From the NCBI GenBank assembly GCA_949128115.1, contig OX421964.1:32728177-32792176 (forward strand): a DNA stretch of 64,000 nucleotides. The letters are read 5' to 3'. The notes below the pieces were generated by a model. That model was not told the origin of the DNA. It did not search any database and saw only the letters and a program-made list of their open reading frames with translations. Shown here piece after piece: positions 1-10,866 of this stretch. This DNA comes from Anaspis maculata (taxonomy: Eukaryota; Arthropoda; Insecta; Coleoptera; Scraptiidae). Made by a program: the position numbers and the translations under genes. Every line of letters starts with the position of its first letter. Position 1 is the first letter of the stretch.

Positions 1-581
1 TTCAATGCTGCTACAATGTCAATGGGAATGCTGTCAAAGTCAAAGGCAATTTCATTATTTTGTTTTGTTGAATATGGTTATGCTTATGTCGTGAAAATTG
101 GCCCAAGTAGGTCCGAAACACGCGTGTCTGTTGGATTTCGATGGATACCGTGGCCCTCACCATGGAATAAATGACCACAACGTTGATGACTTGCACGATT
201 GTGATTTTACCGAAAGGTACGCCAGAGAAACAGACCCTGTCCAGATTTTTGCCTTGTTTTACAGGCACCAACTCATCACAAAATATTCATACTGCTTCAG
301 GTAAGTACCTATATAGCTTGTGATTTCAGCGGAAGCAAATCCAAAGCTGCCGCATTTGAGCTTCAGTCTGTGGTGCCGGCGGGGTTTGAGAAAAATCGCT
401 TTCACTATACCTCGTTCATCATTGACTTGTCTTCTAAACTACTGTCATAATAATACACCTACAAATTTTGTTTTCTAATGTCACAGGTAACTATGTTTTA
501 TGAAGAAAAGCACTCTTGCGATTGCGAGTGAGAAATCAAACAATTCAAACATCAGTATTTTGCTCAATTTTTTGTGATAAG
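1..581. other. Spacer; one two-strand open stretch, no recognised gene
   Basis: No recognised gene. From 98 to 300 the plus strand is open and runs directly into GGTAAGTA (splice-donor-like) at 300-307; the minus strand is also open over 11-271. Openness on both strands may be chance or a relic of a coding exon. I do not recognise either translation. The rest is AT-rich spacer. Confidence 0.3.
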
Positions 582-722
582 GGCCAATTCTGTATCAAAC
601 CCGTTTAAATTTAAAGGCCGCTAAAAGAAAATCAGCCAATCGTGAAGCCCATTTCTGATCGTTCCTAGGTGACCGACGCCTTTAAAAATTTTAAGGGGCC
701 TTTAAATTTTACAGAATTGCCA
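581..722. mobile_element. Small MITE-like inverted repeat
   Basis: The ends GGGCCAATTCTGTA (581) and TACAGAATTGCCAC (to 724) are near-perfect inverted repeats, and AAATTTAAAGGCC is also repeated in inverted orientation just inside. The element is about 140 bp and non-coding. I see no clear target duplication, so the superfamily is unassigned. Confidence 0.5.
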
Positions 723-1495
723 CTATTGTCGCCTAAAAAATATCGTGTGCACCTCGGCCAAAGGATTCTTTTTTGGCCTCACCTGTTTTGCAGCCTTGGC
801 TACAAAATTTCAGATTCGGCCAAAAAACATTACCTTTATGGCCTTGATACACACAGTACTATTTTGTACGATTGGGCAATAATAAGCTGATTGCAGATCC
901 CAAGGAGAAGCGTGCCTAATCCAGGGTCAGGGTTCACCGGTATCAGTACCAAAGTCACTGCGTTTAGCAAAACTTCTGGACTGGAACATGAAATATTTCT
1001 CAGTAGGGCAGGGCTAGGGCAATTACATGGATTTAGTTCACGTCTTCGCCGCCGACAGGTTGGAGATTGTAGATTTGATATTTAGGAACATTTGGTTTGG
1101 TGCGACGATTAAGTTGGTGCCTCTAGTGGCAAGCGGATGAAAATGCATCGATTTTTCGATCGGCATTTTCGATTTTTATAGTCAGGCACAGGTCACAGGT
1201 GACAGCGATGACAGGTGAGCGATAGACTTTGGAGGTCAGTCATTGACACTATTGACAGTGAATACCAACTCATGGAAAAGCGCCCCCTATATGTAATCGC
1301 CGTATTCTCACTGCGTAACTCTGGGTTAATGCCGTAAACGCTTTTTTACGGTCTTGCTAACGAAGCTGAGTTGAAACTGTGAAACATTGTAAATATCATG
1401 AATAAGTGGAGTTATATTTATTTCGCATCTAGCCAATATTATTATATGCAGGATTTTTTTGTGTACCGCTGATACTAACTGGAAAGTCACACGTT
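723..1495. other. Spacer, nothing recognised
   Basis: Non-coding AT-rich sequence with short scattered CACAGGTGACAG-type repeats near 1190-1215. I see no gene or mobile-element ends. Confidence 0.5.
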
Positions 1496-2677
1496 ATTAG
1501 GCGCGGGCAGCTAACTGTCAAAGATAGGCAACCAGTGTGTTTGGTGGACCAACAAATGAAATTTAGTATTGTGCAGCATAGCAAGCGAGTGCCTTTCTTG
1601 CGTTTTCTCACCAGAAGAGCGATGTCAGGACAAAAGGGCACTATTTTTGTATACTCTAGGATCTTACGCAGATAATTCCGGAAAAAGAAAACGGGCCGAA
1701 AGCATCCTTTCTACGTATTCCATTGAAAAAGACCACTGTGATGTCTACACTACCTCTAAATGTTACCCATGATTTTTGCAAAACCCAAGAAGGACCTGAG
1801 TGTTGAAATGTAAGCAACGTTAGCTCTTTCCTTGGAGTTTCACACGAGGTAGGTGAATATTTTATAAAAAATTTTATGTGGGAGCTATGAGTGGCATTAA
1901 ACATCAATGACATAATGCTCGGTTCATCATCTATCGAGTTTATTTTGTGAAACTATCTCAAGCTATTGTTTTTTCAGGCAAGTCAAGCAAACTACAAGCC
2001 AACTTGGAAGTTGTGGGCTTGAGTACCATACAGTTTTCCAAGGATCGAACGCCTGTATAGACACCCAACTTTACGGACTCACTTCGGACTCCGAGTCGGA
2101 CTCCTTACTATAAAATCTCTGAACCACAATTGTGCTATTTCATCTTAACACCGCCCCACTGCAGCTCAAGTTAGCTCTTCTCTTGGAGTTTAACATAAAG
2201 TGGGTGGAAATAGATAAATAGAACTATCAAGTGTGAGAGATATGACTGCTATGAGTGGAACCGAACACTCACTCGGTTCATCATCTCAGATCATTTTGTG
2301 TAATCCTCTCAGGATTAATTTTCGTAAGGCTTCACTTGTTTCCTAGTGTGAGTAAAGCCTTCTTCTTCGCTCAGGTCCTTCTTGGGTTTTGCAAAAATCA
2401 TGGGTAACATTTTGAGGTGGTGTAGACATCACAGTGGTCTTTTTCAATGGAATACGTAAAAAGGATGCTTTCGGCCCATTCTCTTTTTTCGGAATTATCT
2501 GCGTAAGATCCTAGAGTATACAAAAATAGTGCCCTTTCGTCCTGACATCGCTCTTCTGGTGAGAAAACGCAAGAAATAAGGCACTCGCTTGCTATGCTGC
2601 ACAATGCTAAATTCCATTTGTTGGTCCACCAAACACACTGGTTGCCTATCTTTGACAGTTAGCTTCCCGCGCCTAAT
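1496..2677. mobile_element. 1.2-kb inverted repeat with an internal direct repeat
   Basis: The two arms (about 1496-1801 and 2370-2677) are reverse complements of high identity; the outer edge is ATTAGGCGCGGG-like on both sides. Both arms yield the same ~67-residue open frame on opposite strands, which is a by-product of the repeat and not a gene. Between the arms, about 1824-1980 and 2172-2330 are diverged direct repeats of each other (shared blocks such as CTTGGAGTTT, CTATGAGTGG and CGGTTCATCATCT). No flanking duplication is obvious. Confidence 0.7.
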
Positions 2678-3618
2678 GAAATGGTTTGAATTTCGAATTC
2701 AGAGAGTACGAAGTAGGGATTATTGGTTCGAATTTAGCATTTTAAACGAGCTTTATTATTATATTATTATTAACAGAAGATGTTGTACCTACCTAAATGA
2801 CGATGTTTATAGTCTACGAACGGCTAGCATTATTGAAAATTGATTCTTTTATGCAGAACATGTTTTATGGAAATCATACTATAGGTAGCTAGAGGTACTG
2901 AATTGCGACATCACAATAATTCCAAGTACAAAGGCAACTTGTCATCTTTGTGTGCGGAACTCATATCGAGTGCGACGGAAGTAAGACACATGGTGAGCAG
3001 GGGTTTCTGTATGCTTTCATCGGAACAAAACAACGAGAGCGGGAGAAACGTAAAAACTCGAGCGATGGAACAAGCAGAAGAAGCTACAAGGAGGATATTG
3101 TAGTTCCACATGCATAACTCTTTTTGTCATTACAGGAATAGTCGCCGGCGACAATCTATTTCCATAGGCTCCGATGCCGGTTAGAACAAAAATGAGAAAA
3201 ACACAGACGATAAAAAAAGGAAATGAGAAATATACACACACACACAAACGTACACACAGAGCTTTAACGGGTTCGGGCGTATAAAAATTGTGATGGCTGA
3301 AACCGGGAAAAGGATGAATGGAACAAAAATTATGTATCTGTGCTTTATGCTAATCTTGTTCGGCAACATCAATTCCGGCATATCTGACGTGCATCTATGG
3401 GGAGGAAAATGCTGTGTTTCCAGAGATGAATTGGATCATCACAGCGAGCGTCTGGCTTTTTTATGGTATTTTATTAAATATATAAAATTTCAGGACAGCG
3501 ATCAATTCGACGGTCGCTTCCATAAGCCGCCGAACGAACGACCGGGAATCAAATTGAAGTGGCACCAGATGAGGGATACAAAATTTACGGGCGATATTCG
3601 ATAAGTGCGCACAATAAA
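2678..3618. other. Spacer with a CA microsatellite
   Basis: A short (AC)n run lies at about 3233-3247. An open frame at 3290-3604 (about 104 codons) has a hydrophobic patch after its start, but it has no recognisable domain and no supporting context, so I do not call it a gene. A 16-bp GTCGCCGGCGACAATC string near 3138 matches the tip of the MITE family seen at 31157. Confidence 0.4.
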
Positions 3619-4400
3619 AACAAGCGAATATGCCTCATGGGCATGAGGCTCAGTAGCGCACTTTCTTTTTGGAGGATTAGTGAACGCAAGATGTTAAGTG
3701 ATTAGGGTTCTACCGTCTTGGGCAAAAAATTGCAATATGGCGGCCAAAATATCGACAGAATCATGAAATTCGGCTTGAAAATCAAAATGATCGTACTAGA
3801 CAAGGGTAAGTTCCAAGTTTCATGAAAATCGTTCCACTAACAAGAGATTTCAATATGGCGGCCAAGATGGCGGCAGAATTATGAAACTCAGCTTGAAAAT
3901 AGGAATGATCGTACGAGACAAGCGTAACTCTCAAGTTTCATGGAAATCTTTCCACTTATAAGAGATTTCAATATGGCGGCCAAGATGGTGGGGCAATCAT
4001 AAAATTTGGCTTGAAAATAAGAATGATCATACTAAACAAGGGTGAGTTTCAAGTTTCATGACAATCGTTCCACTAATAAGAAATTTCAATATGGCAGCCA
4101 AGATGGCGGCCAAATTATGAAAGCCAACCTGCCTATTTGGTCCTTGAGGACCTAAGCTATCCACCGGATAAAGTTCAATCTTCAACGGCTGTAGCTTTAT
4201 TTCCCGAGGAGAAGTTCAACTTCATCGAAGTGCACAGGAGATCTCTGTTTTTTGAGAATAATGATAACGATGTATGGATAACAAAAATAGTGCCCATTGG
4301 CCACCCTTGGAGACATCAGCTATTAATCGGAAAAAAGTTCCAAGACTCTTGTTTCAATTCTCGAGAAGGAGTACAGCGTCTTAATTTCTGCACGGACTCG

Positions 4401-4448
<48 letters not shown>
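4401..4448. repeat. (GACA)n microsatellite
   Basis: About twelve GACA units inside HINE copy 1, with the same tract at the same place in copy 2. It produces artefactual Asp-Arg-Gln-Thr protein repeats on one strand and Cys-Leu-Ser-Val repeats on the other. Confidence 0.9.
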
Positions 4449-4451
<3 letters not shown>

Positions 4452-5509
4452 CGGCCACATAAGCGTCATTCTGTTACTTATATAAAAAAATGTGCTCCAA
4501 CTGATTTCGACCTCCTGAACACGAATATCGGGTTCACTTTTGAATTGGAACATTTCTTTTTTATCGAAAAACCGAAAAAATGGTAGCCTTGTCACATGAT
4601 TTTTAGTGATACCTACCTACTTTTTTTTTGTTATTGAGCGAACATGTTTCGTAATTTGAGTGCCATTATCCTTCAGGTACCTAGTATTGGCTATTTCAAA
4701 ATGTTCAATTACTATTTCGGCACGTCTGATTTTAAATTTGTAGGGTCGTGTAATATGCGCCGAGCCGTGGCTTTGCGGCCGTTTTCAAAAATCGATAACA
4801 ATTGACCTAATGGTCGGATCGAAGTGGGGTTTTTGTCAAAAGAAAGTTCAAATTGTTCTCTAAATATAATGCCGTACATGCAGTGATGTATTTCATTAAG
4901 AAATTGTAGTTGCCTGCATATCGCAACTTTCTACATCTTACCGCGAATGCCAGCACTTGATCGGCGAAGCCGCCCTACACCAAAATGTTATTTTTGTAAT
5001 TGTTCATGATTATTTCGGCAACATTTTTCTTGATTCGCGTACCAAGGCCATGAGCTACCCATTCGAGTTGAAATATTTTCTGTATTGAATTTCGTTTTGT
5101 TCGGAGGAAAGGATATCAAGCACCAGCAAGCAACGAATAAATCATTTGCGGCCGAGCCGTAGTTTCGGAGTCATGTTCAAAAATTAATAACTACTAATCG
5201 GCACCTCGCACCGATGTGAAATTTTCATTAAAATAAAGTTCAAATCATCCTCTAAATATAACTCCCCATATGTATTATGGTAAAATGATAAGATCGGGTA
5301 CTTCCTCGCATGTGATAACTTTCGAGATCAGGCCGGCTTCTGAAATGCAGCATTCAACGGCGATGCCGCGTCACACTAAATTGTTATTATTGTCATTGTT
5401 TATTATTATTTCGTCAAGATTTTTCTTGGTTCGGGATACAAGGTCATGAGCTACCCAATGGAGTAAAAATGTTTCGCAAAAACCTTTTCGTCTAGGACTA
5501 GATGCGGGG

Positions 5510-5540
5510 ACGGACGGACGGACGGACGGACGGACGGACA
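5510..5540. repeat. (GGAC)n microsatellite at the HINE 3' end
   Basis: Seven or so GGAC units about 40 bp from the 3' hairpin of HINE copy 1. It recurs in copy 2 and, degenerate, near 49550 in copy 3. Confidence 0.9.
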
Positions 5541-5903
5541 AAGCGAGGACAAAAGCGCCTTCCCGTTTGGAGAAGTGCGCTAAAAATACTTTTGCACAAA
5601 GACTCACTCTGCGTTTCCATGACTCGTTCCCCGTCTCAGCGCCATGCCAGCACGTGCCATTCCACCTGGAAAAAAATCGAAATTAGATCCAGTTTCCTAC
5701 TCGATCGGTTTTACGATTTTACTCGAAAACGGTTCGTTCTGCCGATGTTCAACAAAGTACCTTTTTCTTGAAGGAAGCTTAAAAAAATATCTCATTCCAT
5801 GTCAAAATGAAAAAAAAGCATGCAGAAAAGTTGAGGTCCATTTTACCCCGGACCCCTAGGTTAGACCTTCCCTCGGTAAATTTTTCCAAGTATTTGTATC
5901 CTA

Positions 5904-6604
5904 CAGTGGCGCAGCCAGGATTTAGCCATGGGGGGGGGCTAGTGAACGTGAACGAAGCGAGCTGCGCCAAAGGCAAATCCCCCCCATTTTTGGCATTGGC
6001 ATTTCCAAAATCTAAAAAAAAAATATTTTTGGTTTTTGGATGAATAATTGATTTTTGGATTTTGGAAATGCCAATGGGCCCACACCAAAGTGCATCCTTG
6101 TAGCTTTCGGAAGAAACCTGAATGGTGAGATTTTGTCAAGAAATAAACCCACAGGGATTGATTCCGCAACGCTTATCTTACCAATTCAACTCCATCCTTA
6201 AGCCGAAAGAGTTTCTCTGTCCGCACCAATTGAAAAAAAACGCGCAATCTAATCGCAGTGCAACTCTTAAGGCCGCTCTATGAAATTACGCAACGCAGCC
6301 GCAGCCGCAACGCAGGTTTCTGATTGGCTCGCAAGCCTTTCGCGTCGTTGCGATGGCTTTGCGAATACCTTGCGAGCCAATCAGAAACCTGCGTTGCGGC
6401 TGCGGCTGCGTTGCGGTTGCGTTGCGAATTTTCATAGAACGGGCATTACACAGAGAGACTAATGCTCCATTTTCTAAATGATAAAGAAGGTTACAGTCAA
6501 ACACAATAATTTATTTATTTTGTTCAAAATTTTTCATTGCTTCGGTCTGTCGGGGGGGGGGCTATAGCCCCCTAGCCCCCACCCCCCTCTTGGCTGCGCC
6601 ACTG
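5904..6604. mobile_element. hAT-type MITE with perfect 8-bp target duplication
   Basis: The ends CAGTGGCGCAGCCAGGA and TCTTGGCTGCGCCACTG are inverted repeats, and both are flanked by the identical 8-mer GTATCCTA (5896-5903 and 6605-6612). The 8-bp duplication and CAG-type tip fit the hAT superfamily. There is no transposase, so it is non-autonomous. Inside are a GGCATTTCCAAAAT palindrome, a block shared with the repeat at 46944, G-runs near both ends, and a nested hairpin at 6271. Confidence 0.85.
6271..6444. mobile_element. Hairpin MITE nested in the hAT element
   Basis: Two arms of about 60 bp (tip CTCTATGAAA/TTTCATAGAAC), rich in the alternation GCAACGCAGCCGCAGCC, flank a short loop around 6340-6370. 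The arms are nearly perfect complements. The element has higher CpG content than its surroundings. No clear target duplication was found. Confidence 0.65.
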
Positions 6605-6612
6605 GTATCCTA

Positions 6613-8987
6613 TCTTGCTGAGCATAGAAAGATTGGCAGATGTACTGAGCATTATTTTAGCTCTATACTTGTTTCAGAGATGTTAAATAAGAGCCATCTT
6701 CAGGAGCTCACCTTTAGGGGGCTGTAGCTCATTACTTTAGCTCCACTAGTTTCAGAGATATTCAATGACCATTTTCAGAGGTTCACATTTAGGAGGCTGA
6801 TGCAGCTCCTCCATGAAGTTTTTCTCGAGACATGTTTAGAAGTTGTTGCTATTATTTTTGATCGTAGAATCTGCTGCTGAAGTTTGGTGGACTAATTTAG
6901 GGACATCCTGCATACAACAAAACAATTGCACAGCAGGGTTCTTGCGCACACCGTTAGTATCAATCATATATCGAATGCGAAAGTTTTTCTGGACCACCCT
7001 GTATGTACTTACAAGAATACGTGCCTTTGAACTGCTTGAAAAAAATCGGGTTCATTGTTCAAACTTGGACGTGCTCCAAGAGATTGGCAATGTTTTGCTA
7101 TATTTTGTCGTGTGGGATGCAGGTCCAATTATTCCTCATTGATGCGAGAAGATAATTCCGGACAAATAAGGATAACGAGGTTGGACGCCAGATGATGAGT
7201 GCAATCCGTTACATGATCATTATTACATTCGAATAGAACCGTTAATTAACGAACAAACAAAAAGTAGAAACAAATACCACAAAATTGACTGTTCCGTTAT
7301 AATTGTCCATTAAATTTCTATTACCAGCCGTCATCAAATGTGCGAGCATCTGCGATTTATATCGATGGAGAAATAATGAGTGCTCGGAACTGAGATTTGC
7401 ACGTTATAATATGAGCTTTAAAATAACGAGTGATCGAATAAAATTACCCTTAACTCTAGGGGTAGATAGAATAATCTTGCTCTCAATAATCCTTTTATTC
7501 TAGACCGGTTTTGGCGCCTGTTATATGATATTAGCGGGCCATCGTCAGTATATAAGGATTAATAAAACTGTAGACAGTTGTAAAAAATATTAGATGAAAT
7601 ATTGACAAAATAATGGCTATCAAGGAGACCAAGAGGCGTACTTCGTAGAGACATTATTTTCTGTGGGCATTCAAGAAATTCACTTACATGTATTTGTAAA
7701 ATAATGTCATCTACATTCTCATTTGACTTCAAACGAATGCCGCAGTTAATGAAGCGAAATCTTCAAAAACCAAACTTGAAGTTTATGAATAAATTTCATT
7801 AAAGTCGGAATAAATATAACAGTCTGCAAGCTGCAGGCGCCAACAGATAAAATAATACTACGAAGAGTACAAGGATGAAGAACTCCATTTTGTTACAGCC
7901 GTTACCGTAATACCTACCTACCTGAATAATCTCTAAAGGCTCAAGGCGGGCGTACATCCGCCACCCATTTAATGGGATTTCCCCTAAATCATGTCTCGTG
8001 ATGTCTGCAAACTTTCGAAATTGAAAGTGCATAGTCCCGCTGTTGCAGTCGTCGCGGCTCTATTCGACCATAAACAGAATTCCACTTTATTGTCAAACTT
8101 GAAATTAAAGATCTTATCGGAAAGCGGCGGAGAGATAAACCGAATTGCTTTGTTATGAAAAACCACCCGCCCACCCCCACTCGCTGCGCTCATAAAGGTG
8201 AGGTCTGAAGCAGAGTTTTTACGACAAATAAAATGCTAGCTTTTTTAACCGATCGAAACGACGTCTCACAGGGCTTAATCCGGAAGGAGGTCCTCAAAAG
8301 TGATTCGAAATCACCTAAAAAATCGATGATGCGCGAAAATCATGCCGAAAGCAAGTCGCTCCCGTAGTCCAATTGTTGATAACTTTGTAGAAAAGCCCCG
8401 CAGGATCGAAACGCAATAACCCCGGCAATAAAAGGGACGCATGTCTTGTATAACATCTTTCCGCCATGCTGAAGCGGAAGGTATATTTTTTGATAAATTC
8501 ATCCTGCTTTCAGCAGCACACCGGTCTGGCGCGATGTTTCCTTTCCAGCCGGGGGAGAGGGTCGGAAGCCCTTTTGATGTCTCTCGTGTAATTTAATTAA
8601 AAACTGAAGTTAAAGTAGGTTTCTTACGTTCCTTGTTATTTGTTCAACTGAAAAAGGCCTTCAGGTGCTTATGCTTCTTCAGGTGTTATACAGTCTTGAT
8701 TCGTTCAAAAGTAGCTACGCTTTTAGTGACGCAGTAACGTAAGGGTTACGATTTTTCGACATTGGATTCCAGTGTTTGACGGTGACATCACAATTCTCTC
8801 CTAAGCTCCGTCCCGCCTCAGTACTCTGAAAGCGGTGCCGGGTGATTCGCACACCACCCACCATTTTATGGATGCATCAACAGTTATTAGCGCCCTTTTT
8901 TCGGTTCCATCTCGTTTCACCCTTTTCCCCTTAACGTGACCGCGCGATGGTACACGCTAAGGTACTAAGAGCGCATGAAAATTTTCA
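6613..8987. other. Spacer, no gene seen
   Basis: AT-rich sequence with short open frames overlapping on both strands and none that I recognise. I see no long inverted repeats or microsatellites. Short in-frame stretches such as 6843-7142 lack any domain signature. Confidence 0.45.
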
Positions 8988-9064
8988 CCTGGCCCAGGCC
9001 GGATTCGAACCCACTAAATCTGGAATTGCTTTCAAAGACGGAGTCGCCCGCGCTACCGGCCAGG
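8988..9064 (-). other. tRNA-like sequence (SINE head or tRNA pseudogene)
   Basis: Read on the minus strand, the 77-nt segment has a perfect 7-bp closing stem (CCTGGCC/GGCCAGG), an A-box-like GGTAGCGCGGGCG and a perfect B box GGTTCGAATCC. It does not fold as a standard tRNA: the bases after the closing stem are GG and the T stem has a mismatch. I therefore read it as tRNA-derived rather than a functional tRNA. No tail or target duplication is visible. Confidence 0.45.
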
Positions 9065-9695
9065 TCTAAACAAATGGTGAAAACACTATTTCGTCCTCGA
9101 CTTCGTCATCAATCATTCGTCATCAATCATCATCGAAGTCCTCAAAGCTGGAGACGAATAAAATAGTTTTAATCCTTGAATGTTTCAGCAGCAATAATTA
9201 TGCGTAGGAACTTCTTACACTATGATGTTTTCAACTTCACATTCACTTTCCTCAACTTTAGTTATAATAAATATAACCTGGAGCTGGAATGACACATTCA
9301 CGTTAAGTTGGGAACGTAACGATCCGTCACCACAAAACCAAACATGAACCACCTTGACAACGGAAAATTGCCAATCTAATTGTCCAAATGGGTTATGAAT
9401 CCATGATAGTTGCCATGCCGCAGCCGCACTGGGTTACGGAACACGTGTATGTCGAGGAATCGAAACGCATGAAGTAGTGACTGAACAAAATAGAACTGAA
9501 TGAACGGTGAAGCTAAATTAATTCCATTCCCACATTAAGGGCAATTTGCCCTCTAATGAACTGAGGTAATTATTGAACAAGTAAATCACGACAATCACGT
9601 TAGCGCGTAACACGCAAACATACTCTGGGTGAGGGTAGTTTTCAAACGTTGAACAAACTGTTAGCTAATGCGGTTTTTAGACGTCGGAGAAGGGA

Positions 9696-9737
<42 letters not shown>

Positions 9738-10648
9738 TAGGGAAAAGGCGAGATCTAGACAAAGACCGGGAAAGTTGGCGAGGAGGCGAGATGCCCGCCT
9801 GCCTGCAACCGAAGAATTCAATTTCGGCAAAGCCGAGGAATAATTCAAGTATAGTCTTTCTGATGATATAAATCCCATCAGCCCCTGTTCCTCATGGTGC
9901 GGTTTTATCCAGAGATAATATCTTCGGGGCCTTCGAGATCATCTGTTTAATAAGTAATTCGACGAACTGAAGGAAAAACTCTTGCCTTCATACTTTTTGC
10001 GAAAAACAAACTCACTATACCCCCTTGAATGTAGTACTTACTTGCAATTTAGATAATTTTTACGGCATGCCATAAAGTGCCGGCTTTATGCTGCTGCATT
10101 TGTTTTTGTGCTGTACAAGCATAAGAAGACAATCAAGTAAATTGTTGTTGGTGGAGTATTTTCGGCAAAGTTCGGTCGTAATCCCTTGAGTTTTCGGCTG
10201 CTCCGGCCAACGCACTAAAATACTAATCATTATGGACGGCTCTATTTATCTGTTGGAGAATTAGGAGAGATCACCATCCGTGTAATTACGGAGAAGGGGA
10301 GGGGGGGGGGCGAAAAACAAGCGGAGAAGAACATAAAAGAAGGACGGCCAACAGGACGACGGATTGGCCCAAGGGTTAACGAAATGATAAGGTGATGAAT
10401 TAGCCACCGACCGGGTGGTGGGGACAAAAAGGGCGGTCGGGGAGGAACTGGACTGTGAATGATAAAATGTTGTTTGTTGGCAGCATTGTTAATGATCACG
10501 GACAAGAGTAAATTTGTGCAAAGGAAATACTGGCCAGGGGAGTCAGATAACCAACAATCGACTGGACCTACGAACTACGTACAAAAAAAAAGCTGAATGT
10601 AATTGTTAACTGATCGACAAGATGTTTATTCTTGTCTCGCCTAAAGCC
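9065..10648. other. Spacer with a TG microsatellite
   Basis: A (TG)n run sits at about 9697-9728. A G-run lies near 10300 within a purine-rich patch. Open frames across these are compositional artefacts, and nothing is recognised as a gene. Confidence 0.5.
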
Positions 10649-10866
10649 TATATCTCATACACTTTCTATTTTCAATAGAGTGACTTTATTGAGCAAAAAT
10701 AAAGTGACAAGCTGGGGGGCTACGACTACGGCTGTTGGTACCTGCAAAGTTTGGAAGCGAAACTATATCAGCGGCCATCGGCCTTATTCTCCCAGGGCTC
10801 CAGCTTGTCACTTTATTTTTGCTTCAAAAAGTCATTCTACTGAAAATAGAAAGTGTATGGGATATA
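10649..10866. mobile_element. MITE family A (TATATCCCATACAC ends), copy 1
   Basis: A 218-bp element with ~67-bp terminal inverted repeats. Outer tips are TATATCTCATACAC and GTGTATGGGATATA, and inner arms contain AAAATAAAGTGACAAGCTGG and its complement. The middle carries GGCTACGACTACGGCTG and GCGGCCATCGG blocks. A long open frame (10632-11108) runs through it and is rejected as a gene. Other copies are at 31728, 53645 and the split copy at 37800/42068. Flanking TA dinucleotides suggest a TA target. Confidence 0.85.

Larger units (their letters stand above)
3619..5583 (+). mobile_element. Helentron-like non-autonomous element (HINE), copy 1
   Basis: Non-coding element in the style of helentron-associated repeats (DINE-1 or bivalve pearl type). 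It starts AACAAGCGAATATGCCTC, has a short palindrome (GCCTCATG/CATGAGGC), and carries an internal subterminal repeat TAGCGCACTTTC at about 3653. It ends in a hairpin (GCGCCTTC, loop, GAAGTGCGC) followed by CTAA at 5580-5583. The internal head repeat is the inverse of the tail, which is the asymmetric inverted-repeat layout of helentrons. Inside are four ~120-bp units rich in ATGGCGGCCAAGATGG (3730-4130), a (GACA)n run, two ~400-bp units (4745-5470) and a (GGAC)n run just before the tail. An open frame at 4137-4586 runs through the GACA microsatellite and is not a gene. This copy has the empty CAATG site (5456-5460) that is occupied in copy 2. The family assignment is inference from structure. 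Confidence 0.65.

Noticed and set aside
1569..2604. Two similar ~67-residue proteins on opposite strands
   Set aside because: They are the two arms of one inverted repeat; similarity is due to the palindrome, not to a gene pair.
3290..3604. 104-codon frame with a hydrophobic N-terminal patch
   Set aside because: No recognised domain, no splice or promoter context, and AT-rich composition like the surrounding spacer.
4137..4595. Open frames of 90-149 codons on both strands of the HINE
   Set aside because: They run through the (GACA)n tract, are mirrored on the two strands and recur in the copy at 25095; no domain is recognised.
8988..9064. Functional tRNA gene
   Set aside because: The closing stem is good but positions after it are not T-A/T-G, the D and T stems do not pair properly, and no anticodon arm is convincing.
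9649..9878. Val-Cys or His-Thr repeat peptides
   Set aside because: Translations of the (TG)n microsatellite.
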